DNA of 64,000 nucleotides from PALSA-600 sp963842335 (GTDB taxonomy: Bacteria; Actinomycetota; Thermoleophilia; Gaiellales; Gaiellaceae): the NCBI GenBank assembly GCA_963842335.1, contig CAWJGF010000001.1:6353-70352 (forward strand), read 5' to 3'. The notes under the pieces were generated by a model. It saw only the letters and a list, made by a program, of their open reading frames with translations. It had not been told where the DNA came from and did no database searches. Of this stretch, positions 22,682 through 30,715 are shown one piece after another (the stretch's first letter is position 1; each line of letters opens with the position of its first letter). The translations under genes were made by a program, and so were the position numbers.

Positions 22682-23569
22682 ATGCGCGCGGCCGTCATCG
22701 CCGAAGGGAGACTCGAGATCGAGGAGCGCCCCGATCCCGTTCCCGGTGATGGTGAGGTTGTGATCCGCGTGCGGGCAACCGGCGTGAACGGCGCAGACAT
22801 CATGCAGCGCGCCGGCCGCTACCCGCCGCCGCCCGGGGCGCCCGTCGACATCCCGGGTCTCGAGTGCGCCGGCGAGAATGTCGAGACCGGCGAGCGCGTG
22901 ATGGCGCTCCTTGCCGGCGGCGGCCACGCCGAGCTCGTCGCGGTGCACCACACCCACGTCGTGCGCATTCCCGCGACCGTCGACTGGCCGCAGGCAGGCG
23001 GCTTCGTCGAGGTCTACGCGACAGCGCACGACGCGCTCTTCACCCAGGCGCATTTGACCTCCGGCGACCGCCTGCTCGTGAACGGCGCCGCCGGCGGCGT
23101 CGGGGTCGCGGCCCTGCAGCTCGGTGTGCGGGTCGGCGCCCACGTCACGGGTACCGCCCGCCATCACCTGCAGGAGATCGAGGCGCTCGGCGCGACGACG
23201 GAGCCGGAAGGCGAATACGACGTGATCCTCGAGCTTGTCGGCGGCGAGAATCTCGCGGAGAACGTCGGTCGGCTCGCCCCGAAGGGGCGGATCGCCGTGA
23301 TCGGGACCGGCGCCGGCTCGAAGGCGGAGATCGACTTCGGGCTGCTGATGCGCAAGCGTGGCCGGATCTCGAGCTCGACGCTGCGCCCGCGCTCGCGCGC
23401 CGAGAAGGAGGATGTGCTGAAACGCCTCGAGGGGCACGCGCTGCCACTCCTCGCGCGCGGCGAGTTGACAGTGCCCGTCGAGGAGGTCTTCCCGCTCGAG
23501 CGGGCACAGGAGGCGTACGACCGATTCGCCGCCGGCGGCAAGTTCGGCAAGATCGTCATCACCCCTTGA
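22682..23569 (+). CDS. Zinc-free NADPH:quinone oxidoreductase family protein
   Basis: The 295-residue protein belongs to the medium-chain dehydrogenase/reductase superfamily, quinone oxidoreductase branch. It has an N-terminal GroES-like domain (VRATGVNGADIMQRAGRYPP and PVDIPGLECAGENVETG), no zinc-binding Cys set, and a Rossmann nucleotide-binding site (LLVNGAAGGVGVAALQLGVR). The C-terminal region has YDRFAAGGKFGKIVITP. Such enzymes reduce quinones or enones with NADPH. It is 17 bases from, and divergent to, the MhqO/MhqD-like pair, so the three genes may respond to the same electrophile. Confidence 0.9.
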   Translation: MRAAVIAEGRLEIEERPDPVPGDGEVVIRVRATGVNGADIMQRAGRYPPPPGAPVDIPGLECAGENVETGERVMALLAGGGHAELVAVHHTHVVRIPATVDWPQAGGFVEVYATAHDALFTQAHLTSGDRLLVNGAAGGVGVAALQLGVRVGAHVTGTARHHLQEIEALGATTEPEGEYDVILELVGGENLAENVGRLAPKGRIAVIGTGAGSKAEIDFGLLMRKRGRISSSTLRPRSRAEKEDVLKRLEGHALPLLARGELTVPVEEVFPLERAQEAYDRFAAGGKFGKIVITP

Positions 23570-23602
23570 CCCTCTCGGCCGTGCGCGTCAAGCTTCAGTC
23601 GC

Positions 23603-24472
23603 ATGACTGACGTTCTGCCGGAGAACGAAGAGTCACAGCGAGCCTGGAACGGCGTGCTCTTCGATCGGTTCGTGCAGTACCGCGACCTCGTGATCACCGG
23701 TCTGCGGGCACACGGCGCGGCGGCTATGCGTCTCTGCCCGCCGGCGGCCGGGGACCGGGTCCTCGACATCGGCTGCGGCTTCGGGGACACCTCGCTGGAG
23801 CTCGCGGAGCTCGTCGGTACCTCCGGCACCGTCCTCGGCGTCGACGTCGCTGCGCGCTTCATCGACGCAGCGCGCAGCGAGGCGCAAGCGGCGGGCGCCA
23901 CCAACGTCAGATTCGAGGTCGTCGATGTCCAGGCAGTGCAGTTCGAGGAGACCTTCGACTACGCGTTCTCTCGTTTCGGGACGATGTTCTTCGCGAGCCC
24001 GGTGGCTGCCCTGCGCAACGTGCGCCGAGCGCTCGTGCCGGGCGCACGACTCTGTTTCGTCGTGTGGCGCCAGAAGCCGGACAACCCGTGGCTCCACCGC
24101 GCCGAAGAAGTTGTGAAGCCGCTCGTCGAGGTCCCCGAGGAGACCGACGAAGCCCGCTGTGGGCCTGGGCCGTTCGCGATGGCGAACGCCGACACGGTGA
24201 GCCAGATCCTGCTCAGCGCCGGCTTCGACGAGATCGTTTTCAATCGCCGCGACTTGCCGATCAAGATCGGGTCGACACTCGACGAGGCGATCGAGATGAA
24301 TCTCGCGCTCGGGCCGGCGGCAGAGGCCGTCCGGCTCGCCGGTGCCGACGGCGACGCGATGCGGCCCCAGCTCGCGGCCCTCCTGCGTGAGGCGCTGTCC
24401 GACCTCGAGACGCCGTCGGGCGACGTGGTCGGCGAGTCGTCTGTGTGGATCGTCACCGCACGCGCCGCCTGA
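23603..24472 (+). CDS. Class I SAM-dependent methyltransferase
   Basis: The 289-residue protein shows motif I VLDIGCGFGDTSLELAELVG, a GVDVAARFIDAARSEAQAAG motif II region, the ENxRFEVVDVQ type strand (VRFEVVDVQAVQFEETFDYA) and ALVPGARLCFVVWRQKPDNP. The C-terminal half is of the UbiE/cyclopropane or mero-mycolic type but lacks a known hallmark. It follows the quinone reductase gene on the same strand after 33 bases. Substrate is unknown; a role with quinone or lipid substrates is inferred only from position. Confidence 0.88.
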   Translation: MTDVLPENEESQRAWNGVLFDRFVQYRDLVITGLRAHGAAAMRLCPPAAGDRVLDIGCGFGDTSLELAELVGTSGTVLGVDVAARFIDAARSEAQAAGATNVRFEVVDVQAVQFEETFDYAFSRFGTMFFASPVAALRNVRRALVPGARLCFVVWRQKPDNPWLHRAEEVVKPLVEVPEETDEARCGPGPFAMANADTVSQILLSAGFDEIVFNRRDLPIKIGSTLDEAIEMNLALGPAAEAVRLAGADGDAMRPQLAALLREALSDLETPSGDVVGESSVWIVTARAA

Positions 24473-24540
24473 GGAATCACCGCGCGCGGCCGCCTCGGTA
24501 CCATCGCGGCCGGAAACTCAAACGCTTTAGAGGAGCTGAG

Positions 24541-25947
24541 ATGGAAGTCGACGTTGCCGTCCTCGGCGGAGGCCCTGGTGGCTATACCGCAGCGATCCGC
24601 GTGGCCCAGCTGGGCGCAAAGGTCGCGTGCATCGAGAAGGAGCCAGAGCTCGGAGGTACGTGCCTTCGCGTGGGGTGCATCCCGACGAAGGCATGGGTGC
24701 AAACCGCGCACTTCCTGCACCAGGCCAACGAGACCTTCGGGAAGCTCGGCGTGAAGGTCGACGGTACGCAGCTCGACTTTCCCGTCGCGAACGAGTGGAA
24801 GGCCGGCGTGGTCAAGCAGATGACGAGCGGCGTCGCCTCTCTGTTCAAGGCCAACGGTGTCGAATGGGTGAAGGGCGTCGGGAAGTTCAAGGACGCGAAC
24901 ACGATCTCGGTCGAGGGCGGCGAGGACATCACGTTCCGCGCCGCGATCGTCGCCACGGGATCATTCCCGCTGCGGCCGCCCATCCCGGGCCTCGAGTCCG
25001 ACCTCTGCGTCGACTCCACGGGGCTGCTCGCGCAGACGGAGGTCCCGAAGCGTCTGGTCATCCTCGGTGGCGGCATCATCGGCTCGGAGTTCGCGTCCAT
25101 CCTCAACCGCTTCGGCTCCGAGGTGACGATCGTCGAGATGCTCGACGCCCTGATCCCTCAGGAGGACGCCGACGCGGCGAAGGAGCTCGCGAAGGCATTT
25201 CGCAAGCGCGGCATCGCGCTCGAGCTCGGGAAGCAGTGCACCAAGGTCGAGCAGCAAGGCAATGCGTTGACGGTGTTCTACGGCGACGGCGAGTCGGTCG
25301 AGTGTGACCTGATGCTCGTAGCGGTCGGCCGCGGGCCGCTCGTCGAGGGCATCGGCCTCGAAGCCGCGGGCGTCGAATATGACAAGCGCAAGGGCATCGC
25401 CACCGACGAGCACCGTCGCACGAAGGTGCCGCACATCTACGCGGTGGGCGACTGCGCCGGCTACTGGCAGCTCGCGCACACGGCGTTTCGCGAGGGTGAG
25501 GTCGCGGCGGAGAATGCGTGCGGGCACGACACGATCGTCGACAACCGCGCGGTGCCGCGGCCGATCTACACCGACCCGGAGATCGCAGGCGTCGGCCTCA
25601 CCGAGGAGCAGGCGCGCGAGCAGTACGGCGACGACGTCGCCGTTGGCGTCTTCCCGTGGCTGGCGAACGCGCGCGCCGTCATGCAGGCCGAGACGGTTGG
25701 CTGGGTGAAGTCGATCCACGAGACGCGCTACGGCGAGCTGCTCGGGCTGATCATGGTCGGCCCGCATGTCACCGATCTGATCGAAGCGGGCACCGTTGCG
25801 ATCGACGCCGAGTCGACGGTCGAGACGGTTGCGGACGGCATGGCGGCACATCCGACGCTCAGCGAGGCGATCAAGGAGGCGGGCCTCGTCGCGCTCGGGC
25901 GCGCGATCCACCTGCCGAACAAGAAGAAAGCGGCGGTCAAGGCGTAG
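24541..25947 (+). CDS. lpdA: Dihydrolipoyl dehydrogenase (E3)
   Basis: E3 re-oxidises dihydrolipoamide on E2 and passes electrons to NAD. From ATG 24541, behind GAGGAGC, the protein has 468 residues: FAD-binding GGGPGGYTAAIRVAQLGAKV, the redox-active disulfide in GGTCLRVGCIPTK (Cys41 and Cys46), an NAD-binding GGGIIGSEFASILNRFGSEV, and the C-terminal dimerisation domain with HAHPTLSEAI-type motif AAHPTLSEAIKEAG (base His). The gene lies 5.3 kb downstream of E2 rather than next to it, but no other E3 is in the window. The product could serve more than one 2-oxo acid complex. Confidence 0.95.
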   Translation: MEVDVAVLGGGPGGYTAAIRVAQLGAKVACIEKEPELGGTCLRVGCIPTKAWVQTAHFLHQANETFGKLGVKVDGTQLDFPVANEWKAGVVKQMTSGVASLFKANGVEWVKGVGKFKDANTISVEGGEDITFRAAIVATGSFPLRPPIPGLESDLCVDSTGLLAQTEVPKRLVILGGGIIGSEFASILNRFGSEVTIVEMLDALIPQEDADAAKELAKAFRKRGIALELGKQCTKVEQQGNALTVFYGDGESVECDLMLVAVGRGPLVEGIGLEAAGVEYDKRKGIATDEHRRTKVPHIYAVGDCAGYWQLAHTAFREGEVAAENACGHDTIVDNRAVPRPIYTDPEIAGVGLTEEQAREQYGDDVAVGVFPWLANARAVMQAETVGWVKSIHETRYGELLGLIMVGPHVTDLIEAGTVAIDAESTVETVADGMAAHPTLSEAIKEAGLVALGRAIHLPNKKKAAVKA

Positions 25948-25948
25948 G

Positions 25949-27190
25949 TCAGGCGGGACGCGTCGCCGCGACGGGTGCCACCGGGTCGTCGGTGACCGCC
26001 CGCACACCGGGGACGAATGCAACGATCAGGTTCGTCGCCGCCGCGACAGCGGCGGCGCCGAGCAACGTCGCCTCGACGCCCAGCGGCTTCGAGATCAAGG
26101 GAAACACCACGAACCCGATCGGCATGAACACGAACGACACGAGGATGTCGTAAGAACGAACACGTGCGAACACGCCTTGCGGGATACGCCGCTGCAACGT
26201 CGTCTCCCAGAAGGTGTTGCTGAGCGCGATCGAAGCCATGCCGAAACCCCAGGCAGCGGCGATCGCGAGTGCGGGAAGTGGGGGCGCGAGCGCGGCGATC
26301 GGCACACCGACGAGCATCGTCATGATGAAGGCGAAGCTGAGCGGCCTGTGCGGCCGCAGGCGGACGGACGCAAGGCTCCCGACGATCGCGCCGACCGCGC
26401 CGGTCGCAGAGACGAGTCCCCAGTTGCGCGCGCCGCCGAGCTGGTCGCGGAAGATGATCGGCCCGAGGACGATGAACGACGCGAAGCAGAAATTCGTGAT
26501 CGCGAACCCGATGATCGGTGCGCTGACCCAGGAGCGCGAGGTCATCTCGCCGAAGCCGTCTCGCAGCTCGCGGATGAAGTGACTACGAGCCGCCCGTGCG
26601 TGCGCGGGCAGCCGGAGCTGCACCAGGAAGAACGCACTCGCGAGGAAGCTGACGGAGTCGATCGCAAAGACCCAACCCGTCCCGATGACCGCGATCAGGA
26701 CGCCGGAGGCCGCTGGGCCGAACACGTTCATCGCGTTCCGTGAGATTCCGAGCAGCGCGTTCGCCGACCTGAGGCCCTCGGCCTCGATCGTCTGGGGCAC
26801 GAGGCCGTCGCTGGCCGGCCCGAAGAACGCGGACGCCGCACCGAAGACGATCGCCGTGACGAAGAAGAGCGGCAGGGTCATCTGATGCGTGAGGAGCATC
26901 GTGGCCGTGAAGGCCTCGACGACCGCACGGATGCCGTCGCTGGCGAGCATCACGGCCTGGCGCGGCAGGCGGTCGCCGACGACGCCGGCGACGAGCGTGA
27001 AGCCGACGCGGGAGGCTGTAGCCGCCGCCAGTACTCCGCCGAGCGCGAGTTGGGAGCTGTTGACGGAGAGCACCGCGAACGTGAGGGCGACGGGGACGAG
27101 CGCATCCCCGACCGCCGAGGAGACGCGGCCGAGCCAGAGCAGCCGGAACTGGCGCTCGTACAGCGGTGCAAAAGCGTCTCTCAGACCCAC
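25949..27190 (-). CDS. MFS transporter, multidrug-exporter-like
   Basis: From GTG 27190 the product has 413 residues and about twelve hydrophobic segments. It opens LRDAFAPLYERQFRLLWLGR, a start typical of the MFS_3/enterobactin exporter branch, with GVVGDRLPRQAVMLASDGIR (the A-type motif between helices 2 and 3) and ending in VPGVRAVTDDP. This group exports drugs or siderophores; the substrate cannot be told. The start was set at GTG because the 45 upstream codons have no membrane-protein character. Its stop lies one base from the stop of lpdA, so the two genes converge. Confidence 0.9.
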   Translation of the reverse strand: MGLRDAFAPLYERQFRLLWLGRVSSAVGDALVPVALTFAVLSVNSSQLALGGVLAAATASRVGFTLVAGVVGDRLPRQAVMLASDGIRAVVEAFTATMLLTHQMTLPLFFVTAIVFGAASAFFGPASDGLVPQTIEAEGLRSANALLGISRNAMNVFGPAASGVLIAVIGTGWVFAIDSVSFLASAFFLVQLRLPAHARAARSHFIRELRDGFGEMTSRSWVSAPIIGFAITNFCFASFIVLGPIIFRDQLGGARNWGLVSATGAVGAIVGSLASVRLRPHRPLSFAFIMTMLVGVPIAALAPPLPALAIAAAWGFGMASIALSNTFWETTLQRRIPQGVFARVRSYDILVSFVFMPIGFVVFPLISKPLGVEATLLGAAAVAAATNLIVAFVPGVRAVTDDPVAPVAATRPA

Positions 27191-27536
27191 CCGTTCGCAC
27201 CTTAACCCGGATTCCTGAGGCAATCCAGGGGTTTCCCCTTGGCAACCCGACGGCGTCGATCCGACCGGCCTACATGTTGTAACTCTGGATGTAAGGCTTC
27301 GGTAAGCGGGGCGCGGGCCGCGCAAGATTCCTGGCGGAGGGACGTCTCAACTGTCGGACGTGCCCTCGTCCCGCCGGGAAGCTTCGCCCGCCCGCAAGGT
27401 TTCCCGGCATTTTCTCGGGCCCCGCCCTTGCCGCAGAGGGCGGGGCCTGCAGCTTCCCCACAGCTTCCCGAGCTCATCTGGCTGTTCAGCCGCTTCCCTC
27501 GCTCCCGCGGCTCCGCGCCGGGTAGAGTCGCGAGCC
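27191..27536 (+). other. Gene-free stretch with a strong hairpin
   Basis: No convincing gene was found in these 346 bases. They contain a perfect 10-bp stem with a 10-base loop: GGCCCCGCCC at 27418-27427 and GGGCGGGGCC at 27438-27447. It has no following T run, so it is not a standard terminator. A dyad-like AT-rich block (ACATGTTGTAACTCTGG) at about 27272 stands out from the GC-rich surroundings and could be an operator. The motif AGCTTCCC occurs twice just after the hairpin. Confidence 0.4.
27523..27528 (+). promoter_or_regulatory. Candidate -10 box for the small membrane protein gene
   Basis: TAGAGT is 8 bases before ATG 27537 and no ribosome-binding site is present, which fits a leaderless transcript. 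Confidence 0.4.
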
Positions 27537-27758
27537 ATGGGTGTGTTCAATCGTCGCAACGCCGTCGTCGGCTGGCTCGTCGTGGCCGCCGGCAAGCAGG
27601 CGATGAAGCAGAAGGCCAAGGAGGCGGTGCCGTCCATCGACACCGAGTCCAAGAAGCCGAACAAGAGCGCGATCGCGCTCGCAGTCGCAGGCGCCGTCGG
27701 CATGCTGGCCTTCTGGCACAAGCGCTCAGGCGACGACACCTCGACACCCGAGAACTAG
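27537..27758 (+). CDS. Small membrane protein, unknown
   Basis: The 73-residue protein starts MGVFNRRNAVVGWLVVAAGK with a hydrophobic N-terminal stretch, continues with a charged Lys-rich segment (KQAMKQKAKEAVPSIDTESK), has a second hydrophobic helix (AIALAVAGAVGMLAFWHKR) and ends in an acidic tail. The pattern is of a two-helix or hairpin membrane protein; the Lys-rich loop would face the cytoplasm. No family was recognised. It has a -10-like box and no ribosome-binding site, and is followed immediately by the tandem repeats at 27755-27802. Confidence 0.7.
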   Translation: MGVFNRRNAVVGWLVVAAGKQAMKQKAKEAVPSIDTESKKPNKSAIALAVAGAVGMLAFWHKRSGDDTSTPEN

Positions 27759-27802
27759 GTCACTCAAGACCTAGGTCACTCAAGACCTAGGACACTCAAG
27801 AT
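27755..27802 (+). repeat. Three tandem 16-base repeats after a stop codon
   Basis: CTAGGTCACTCAAGAC occurs three times head to tail (27755-27770, 27771-27786, and 27787-27802 with two changes). The first unit includes the TAG stop of the small membrane protein gene, and each junction forms CCTAGG, a palindrome. Too short and unspaced to be a CRISPR array. Confidence 0.85.
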
Positions 27803-27836
27803 CTCGGCTCTCAGAGCTCCGGCTCGACCCCCTTCG

Positions 27837-27863
27837 CGGCCGTGTCTCTGCGGGCCACGGCCG
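27837..27863 (+). terminator. Possible bidirectional transcription-stop hairpin
   Basis: CGGCCGTG and CACGGCCG form a perfect 8-bp stem with an 11-base loop between two convergent genes. There is no T run on either side, so this could be a factor-assisted terminator or only a chance palindrome. Confidence 0.35.
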
Positions 27864-27935
27864 GTGTCGGACACACGCACGGACGACGCACCGAAGTGCC
27901 GCGCGAATGTGTCGTGGTCTCGCGCAGCGGTGGAG

Positions 27936-28262
27936 CTAGCCGGCGAGGCCGAAGGGGCTGCCTTCGGAGTCGCGGCACACGGCCCAACGATCGCCCGGAT
28001 GCACCACGGTGCCGCCGAGAGCGACAACGCGCTCGAGCGCACCCGGCAGATCCTCGACACGAAAATACGGGAGCGAGAAGCGGTCGCCCGGCCCCGGGCC
28101 GCGCTCGTGGAGGCCGAAAACCGGACCATCGCCGCGGCTCTGGATACCCTCGCCCTCCGCTGCACCGCGTCCGGACAGCGACAGCCGGAGCAGCCCCTCC
28201 CAAAACTGCTGTGCCCGAGCGAGGTCGTCGGCCGGGAACTCGATCAAATCGAGCGGAATCAT
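27936..28262 (-). CDS. VOC superfamily (glyoxalase-like) protein
   Basis: The 108-residue product opens MIPLDLIEFPADDLARAQQF, a first VOC strand with the partner-helix, and contains PVFGLHERGPGPGDRFSLPY, VEDLPGALERVVALGGTVVH and a closing WAVCRDSEGSPFGLAG, where the C-terminal strand has the DxEGSPFGL signature of the SnoaL/glyoxalase-like actinobacterial branch. One VOC module suggests a homodimer. Substrate unknown. A -10 box (TACGCT, 28274-28269) lies 6 bases before the ATG, so the mRNA is probably leaderless. It is divergent from the helicase-loader-like gene by 50 bases. Confidence 0.82.
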   Translation of the reverse strand: MIPLDLIEFPADDLARAQQFWEGLLRLSLSGRGAAEGEGIQSRGDGPVFGLHERGPGPGDRFSLPYFRVEDLPGALERVVALGGTVVHPGDRWAVCRDSEGSPFGLAG

Positions 28263-28268
28263 CCTTAC

Positions 28269-28274
28269 AGCGTA
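28269..28274 (-). promoter_or_regulatory. Candidate -10 box for the VOC gene
   Basis: On the minus strand TACGCT is followed by six bases and then the ATG at 28262; no ribosome-binding site is needed if the mRNA is leaderless. Confidence 0.4.
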
Positions 28275-28312
28275 TGCCGCAGCATCCGCCTGCGCCGGTA
28301 CCGTCGGCACCG

Positions 28313-28768
28313 ATGAGCCCCTTCGAAGTGCGTGAGCTCGTGCGGCGGCTTCGTGCCGCGTATCCCGACCCACCATTCGGCGAGGAGACCGAGAAGCTGT
28401 ACGAGCGCATGCTCGTCGACCTCGAATTCTCCGCTGTCGACCCCGTGGTCGATGAGCTGATCGCGACCACGATGAAACTACCAACTGTCAGCCGCATCCG
28501 CCGCGCTGTGATCGAGCCGACGCTTGCGATCCCCACCGCCGACGAAGCCTGGCTCGCCGTCCAGACGCGCGAGGGTGCCGTGCACGAGCTCGTCGCACAC
28601 GTCGCTCGGCTCGTCGGCGGCGGCTACAACATCCGCACCTCGAGCGACCCCGAGTTGACGCGCGTCCGGTTCGTGAAGGTCTACGACGAGCTACGACGTA
28701 AGGCGGTCGACCGCGCGCTGGTCGACGGCGTCCGCGCGCAGCGGATGAAGCTCCAGCAGGTCTCGTAG
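28313..28768 (+). CDS. Replicative helicase loader/inhibitor-like protein (G39P fold)
   Basis: The 151-residue protein opens MSPFEVRELVRRLRAAYPDP and continues YERMLVDLEFSAVDPVVDEL then ATTMKLPTVSRIRRAVIEPT. The pattern AYP, a basic helix, W or Y..ML.DL, V..L..T, PT...IR is that of the N-terminal domain of phage SPP1 G39P and related helicase loaders (PF11417). The second half is helical and basic (FVKVYDELRRKAVDRALVDG) and could contact DnaB. This is pattern-based and not confirmed. The recQ gene follows after 6 bases, which supports a DNA-replication or repair role. No phage genes are nearby, so it may be a domesticated factor. Confidence 0.6.
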   Translation: MSPFEVRELVRRLRAAYPDPPFGEETEKLYERMLVDLEFSAVDPVVDELIATTMKLPTVSRIRRAVIEPTLAIPTADEAWLAVQTREGAVHELVAHVARLVGGGYNIRTSSDPELTRVRFVKVYDELRRKAVDRALVDGVRAQRMKLQQVS

Positions 28769-28774
28769 CCTCGC

Positions 28775-30715
28775 ATGCCCACGACGAAAGAAGTGCTCGC
28801 CGAGCGGTTCGGATTCACGTCGTTCCGCCCGGGCCAGGAGCAGGTCGTCGATTCGCTGCTCGCCGGCCGCTCCGCGCTGGCCGTCTTCCCGACCGGAGCG
28901 GGCAAGAGCCTCTGCTACCAGTTGCCGGCACTTCTCCTCGACGGTGTCACCGTCGTCGTCTCGCCGCTGATCGCGCTGATGAAGGACCAGATCGACTTCC
29001 TCACACGCCAGGGCGTCGACGCCGCGCGGCTCGACTCGAGCCTCGACGCGGCTGAAGTCCGCAGCGTCACCGGCCGGCTCCGCGATGGGACCCTGCGGCT
29101 GCTCTACGTCGCGCCCGAACGCTTCAACAACGAGCGCTTCCTGGCCCAGCTCGGCGAGACGACGATCGCGCTCTTTGCCGTCGACGAGGCGCATTGCATC
29201 TCGGAGTGGGGCCACAACTTCCGCCCCGACTACCTGAAGCTCGCTGCGCGGGCGCGTGAGCTCGGCGCCGAGCGCGTTCTCGCGCTCACCGCGACCGCGA
29301 CGCCTGCAGTTGTCGCCGACATCTGCGCGGGCTTCGGCATCGAGCATCGCGACAGCGTCGTCACCGGCTTCTACCGCCCGAACCTGACGCTCCTGACGAC
29401 CGCTGCGCGAGCACAGGATCGTGACCAGCTGCTGATCGACCGGCTGCGCGGGCGGACGACCGGCTCGACGATCGTCTACGTCACTCTGCAGCGCACGGCC
29501 GAGCGCGTCGCGGCATTGCTCGCCGCCGCCGGCCAGCCCGCGCGCGCCTACCACGCCGGCATGAACGCTGACGACCGCGTCGACACACAGGAGTGGTGGA
29601 CCTCGTCGGACAGCAACATCGTCGTCGCCACGATCGCCTTCGGCATGGGCATCGACAAGGCAGACGTGCGTTACGTCTACCACCTCAACCTGCCGAAGGG
29701 CCTCGAGTCGTACTCACAGGAGATCGGCCGCGCCGGGCGAGACGGCGAGCAGAGTACCTGCGAGCTCTTCGCCTGCCGCGAGGACGTACCGACGCTCGAG
29801 AACTTCGCCTACGGCGACACGCCAACCCGCGAGGCGATCGACGGTCTGGTCGCGCACGTGCTCGCGCACCCAGTCGGGGAGCAGTTCGCGGTCTCGGAAT
29901 ACGACCTCTCCGCACGCTACGACGTGCGGCCGCTCGTGTTGAAGACGATCCTCACCTACATCGAGCTGGACGGTTACCTGGAGCAGGGCACGCCGTTCTA
30001 TGCGGGATACGCGGTACGGCCGATCAACGGCACGTTCGCCGACGCCTTCGTGCGATTCGACGCTGCCCGCGCCGACTTTCTACGTCGCGTCCTTGCGAGC
30101 GGGAAGGAGGGCCGCACGTGGACGACCGTCGACCCCGAGGCCTCTGCCGCGGCGATCGGAGAGGACCGTGACCGAATTGTCGCCGCGCTCGGCTACCTCG
30201 AGCAGCAGGGACTCGTCGAGCTGAAGGCCACCGATGTGCGCCAGCGCTACACACTCCGCGCGCAGCCGGCCTCACTCACGAAGGTCGGGGACGGGCTCAC
30301 CGCGCGGTTCGAGCGGCGCGAGCAGTCCGAAGCCGAGCGCATCGCGCGCGTCGTCGCGCTCGTCACCCACGACGGCTGCCAGGTGCTGGCGCTCGTCGCC
30401 TACTTCGGCGAGACGCGCGCGGAACCATGCGGCCACTGCACGTTCTGCCTCACGGGCAAGGCCCAGCACCTACCCGAGCCCAGCGAGCCGGTAGCGCTTC
30501 ATCTGGATGAACAAGCATTCGACGAAGTTGCGGCGCAACACCCCGCTGCGCTCGGCACACCGCGCCAGTGCGCACGCTTCCTCTGCGGCCTCACGAGCCC
30601 TGCGACGACGCGCGCGAAGCTCTCGCGGCACCCGCTGTTCGGCTCGCTCGCCGACCAGCGCTTCGGCGAGGTGCTCAGACGCTGCGAGAGCCTCGCCGCA
30701 ACGCGATCCCGGTGA
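28775..30715 (+). CDS. recQ: RecQ family ATP-dependent DNA helicase
   Basis: The 646-residue protein has the helicase motifs of RecQ: motif 0 FGFTSFRPGQEQVVDSLL, Walker A FPTGAGKS (residues 39-45), DEAH (137-140) and motif VI QEIGRAGRDGE. A RecQ-Ct zinc region is indicated by CELFACRED and a later CGHCTFC. The C-terminal part past the winged helix is variable and lacks an obvious HRDC domain. RecQ unwinds forked and branched DNA in recombination repair. The gene follows the helicase-loader-like gene directly and its end overlaps the convergent agmatinase gene by 41 bases. Confidence 0.93.
   Translation: MPTTKEVLAERFGFTSFRPGQEQVVDSLLAGRSALAVFPTGAGKSLCYQLPALLLDGVTVVVSPLIALMKDQIDFLTRQGVDAARLDSSLDAAEVRSVTGRLRDGTLRLLYVAPERFNNERFLAQLGETTIALFAVDEAHCISEWGHNFRPDYLKLAARARELGAERVLALTATATPAVVADICAGFGIEHRDSVVTGFYRPNLTLLTTAARAQDRDQLLIDRLRGRTTGSTIVYVTLQRTAERVAALLAAAGQPARAYHAGMNADDRVDTQEWWTSSDSNIVVATIAFGMGIDKADVRYVYHLNLPKGLESYSQEIGRAGRDGEQSTCELFACREDVPTLENFAYGDTPTREAIDGLVAHVLAHPVGEQFAVSEYDLSARYDVRPLVLKTILTYIELDGYLEQGTPFYAGYAVRPINGTFADAFVRFDAARADFLRRVLASGKEGRTWTTVDPEASAAAIGEDRDRIVAALGYLEQQGLVELKATDVRQRYTLRAQPASLTKVGDGLTARFERREQSEAERIARVVALVTHDGCQVLALVAYFGETRAEPCGHCTFCLTGKAQHLPEPSEPVALHLDEQAFDEVAAQHPAALGTPRQCARFLCGLTSPATTRAKLSRHPLFGSLADQRFGEVLRRCESLAATRSR

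Noticed and set aside
27755..27802. Possible CRISPR array
   Set aside because: Units are 16 bases, directly adjacent with no spacers, and no cas gene is in the window.
28313..28768. Evidence of a prophage
   Set aside because: One helicase-loader-like gene is not enough; no integrase, capsid, terminase or tail genes occur in the window.
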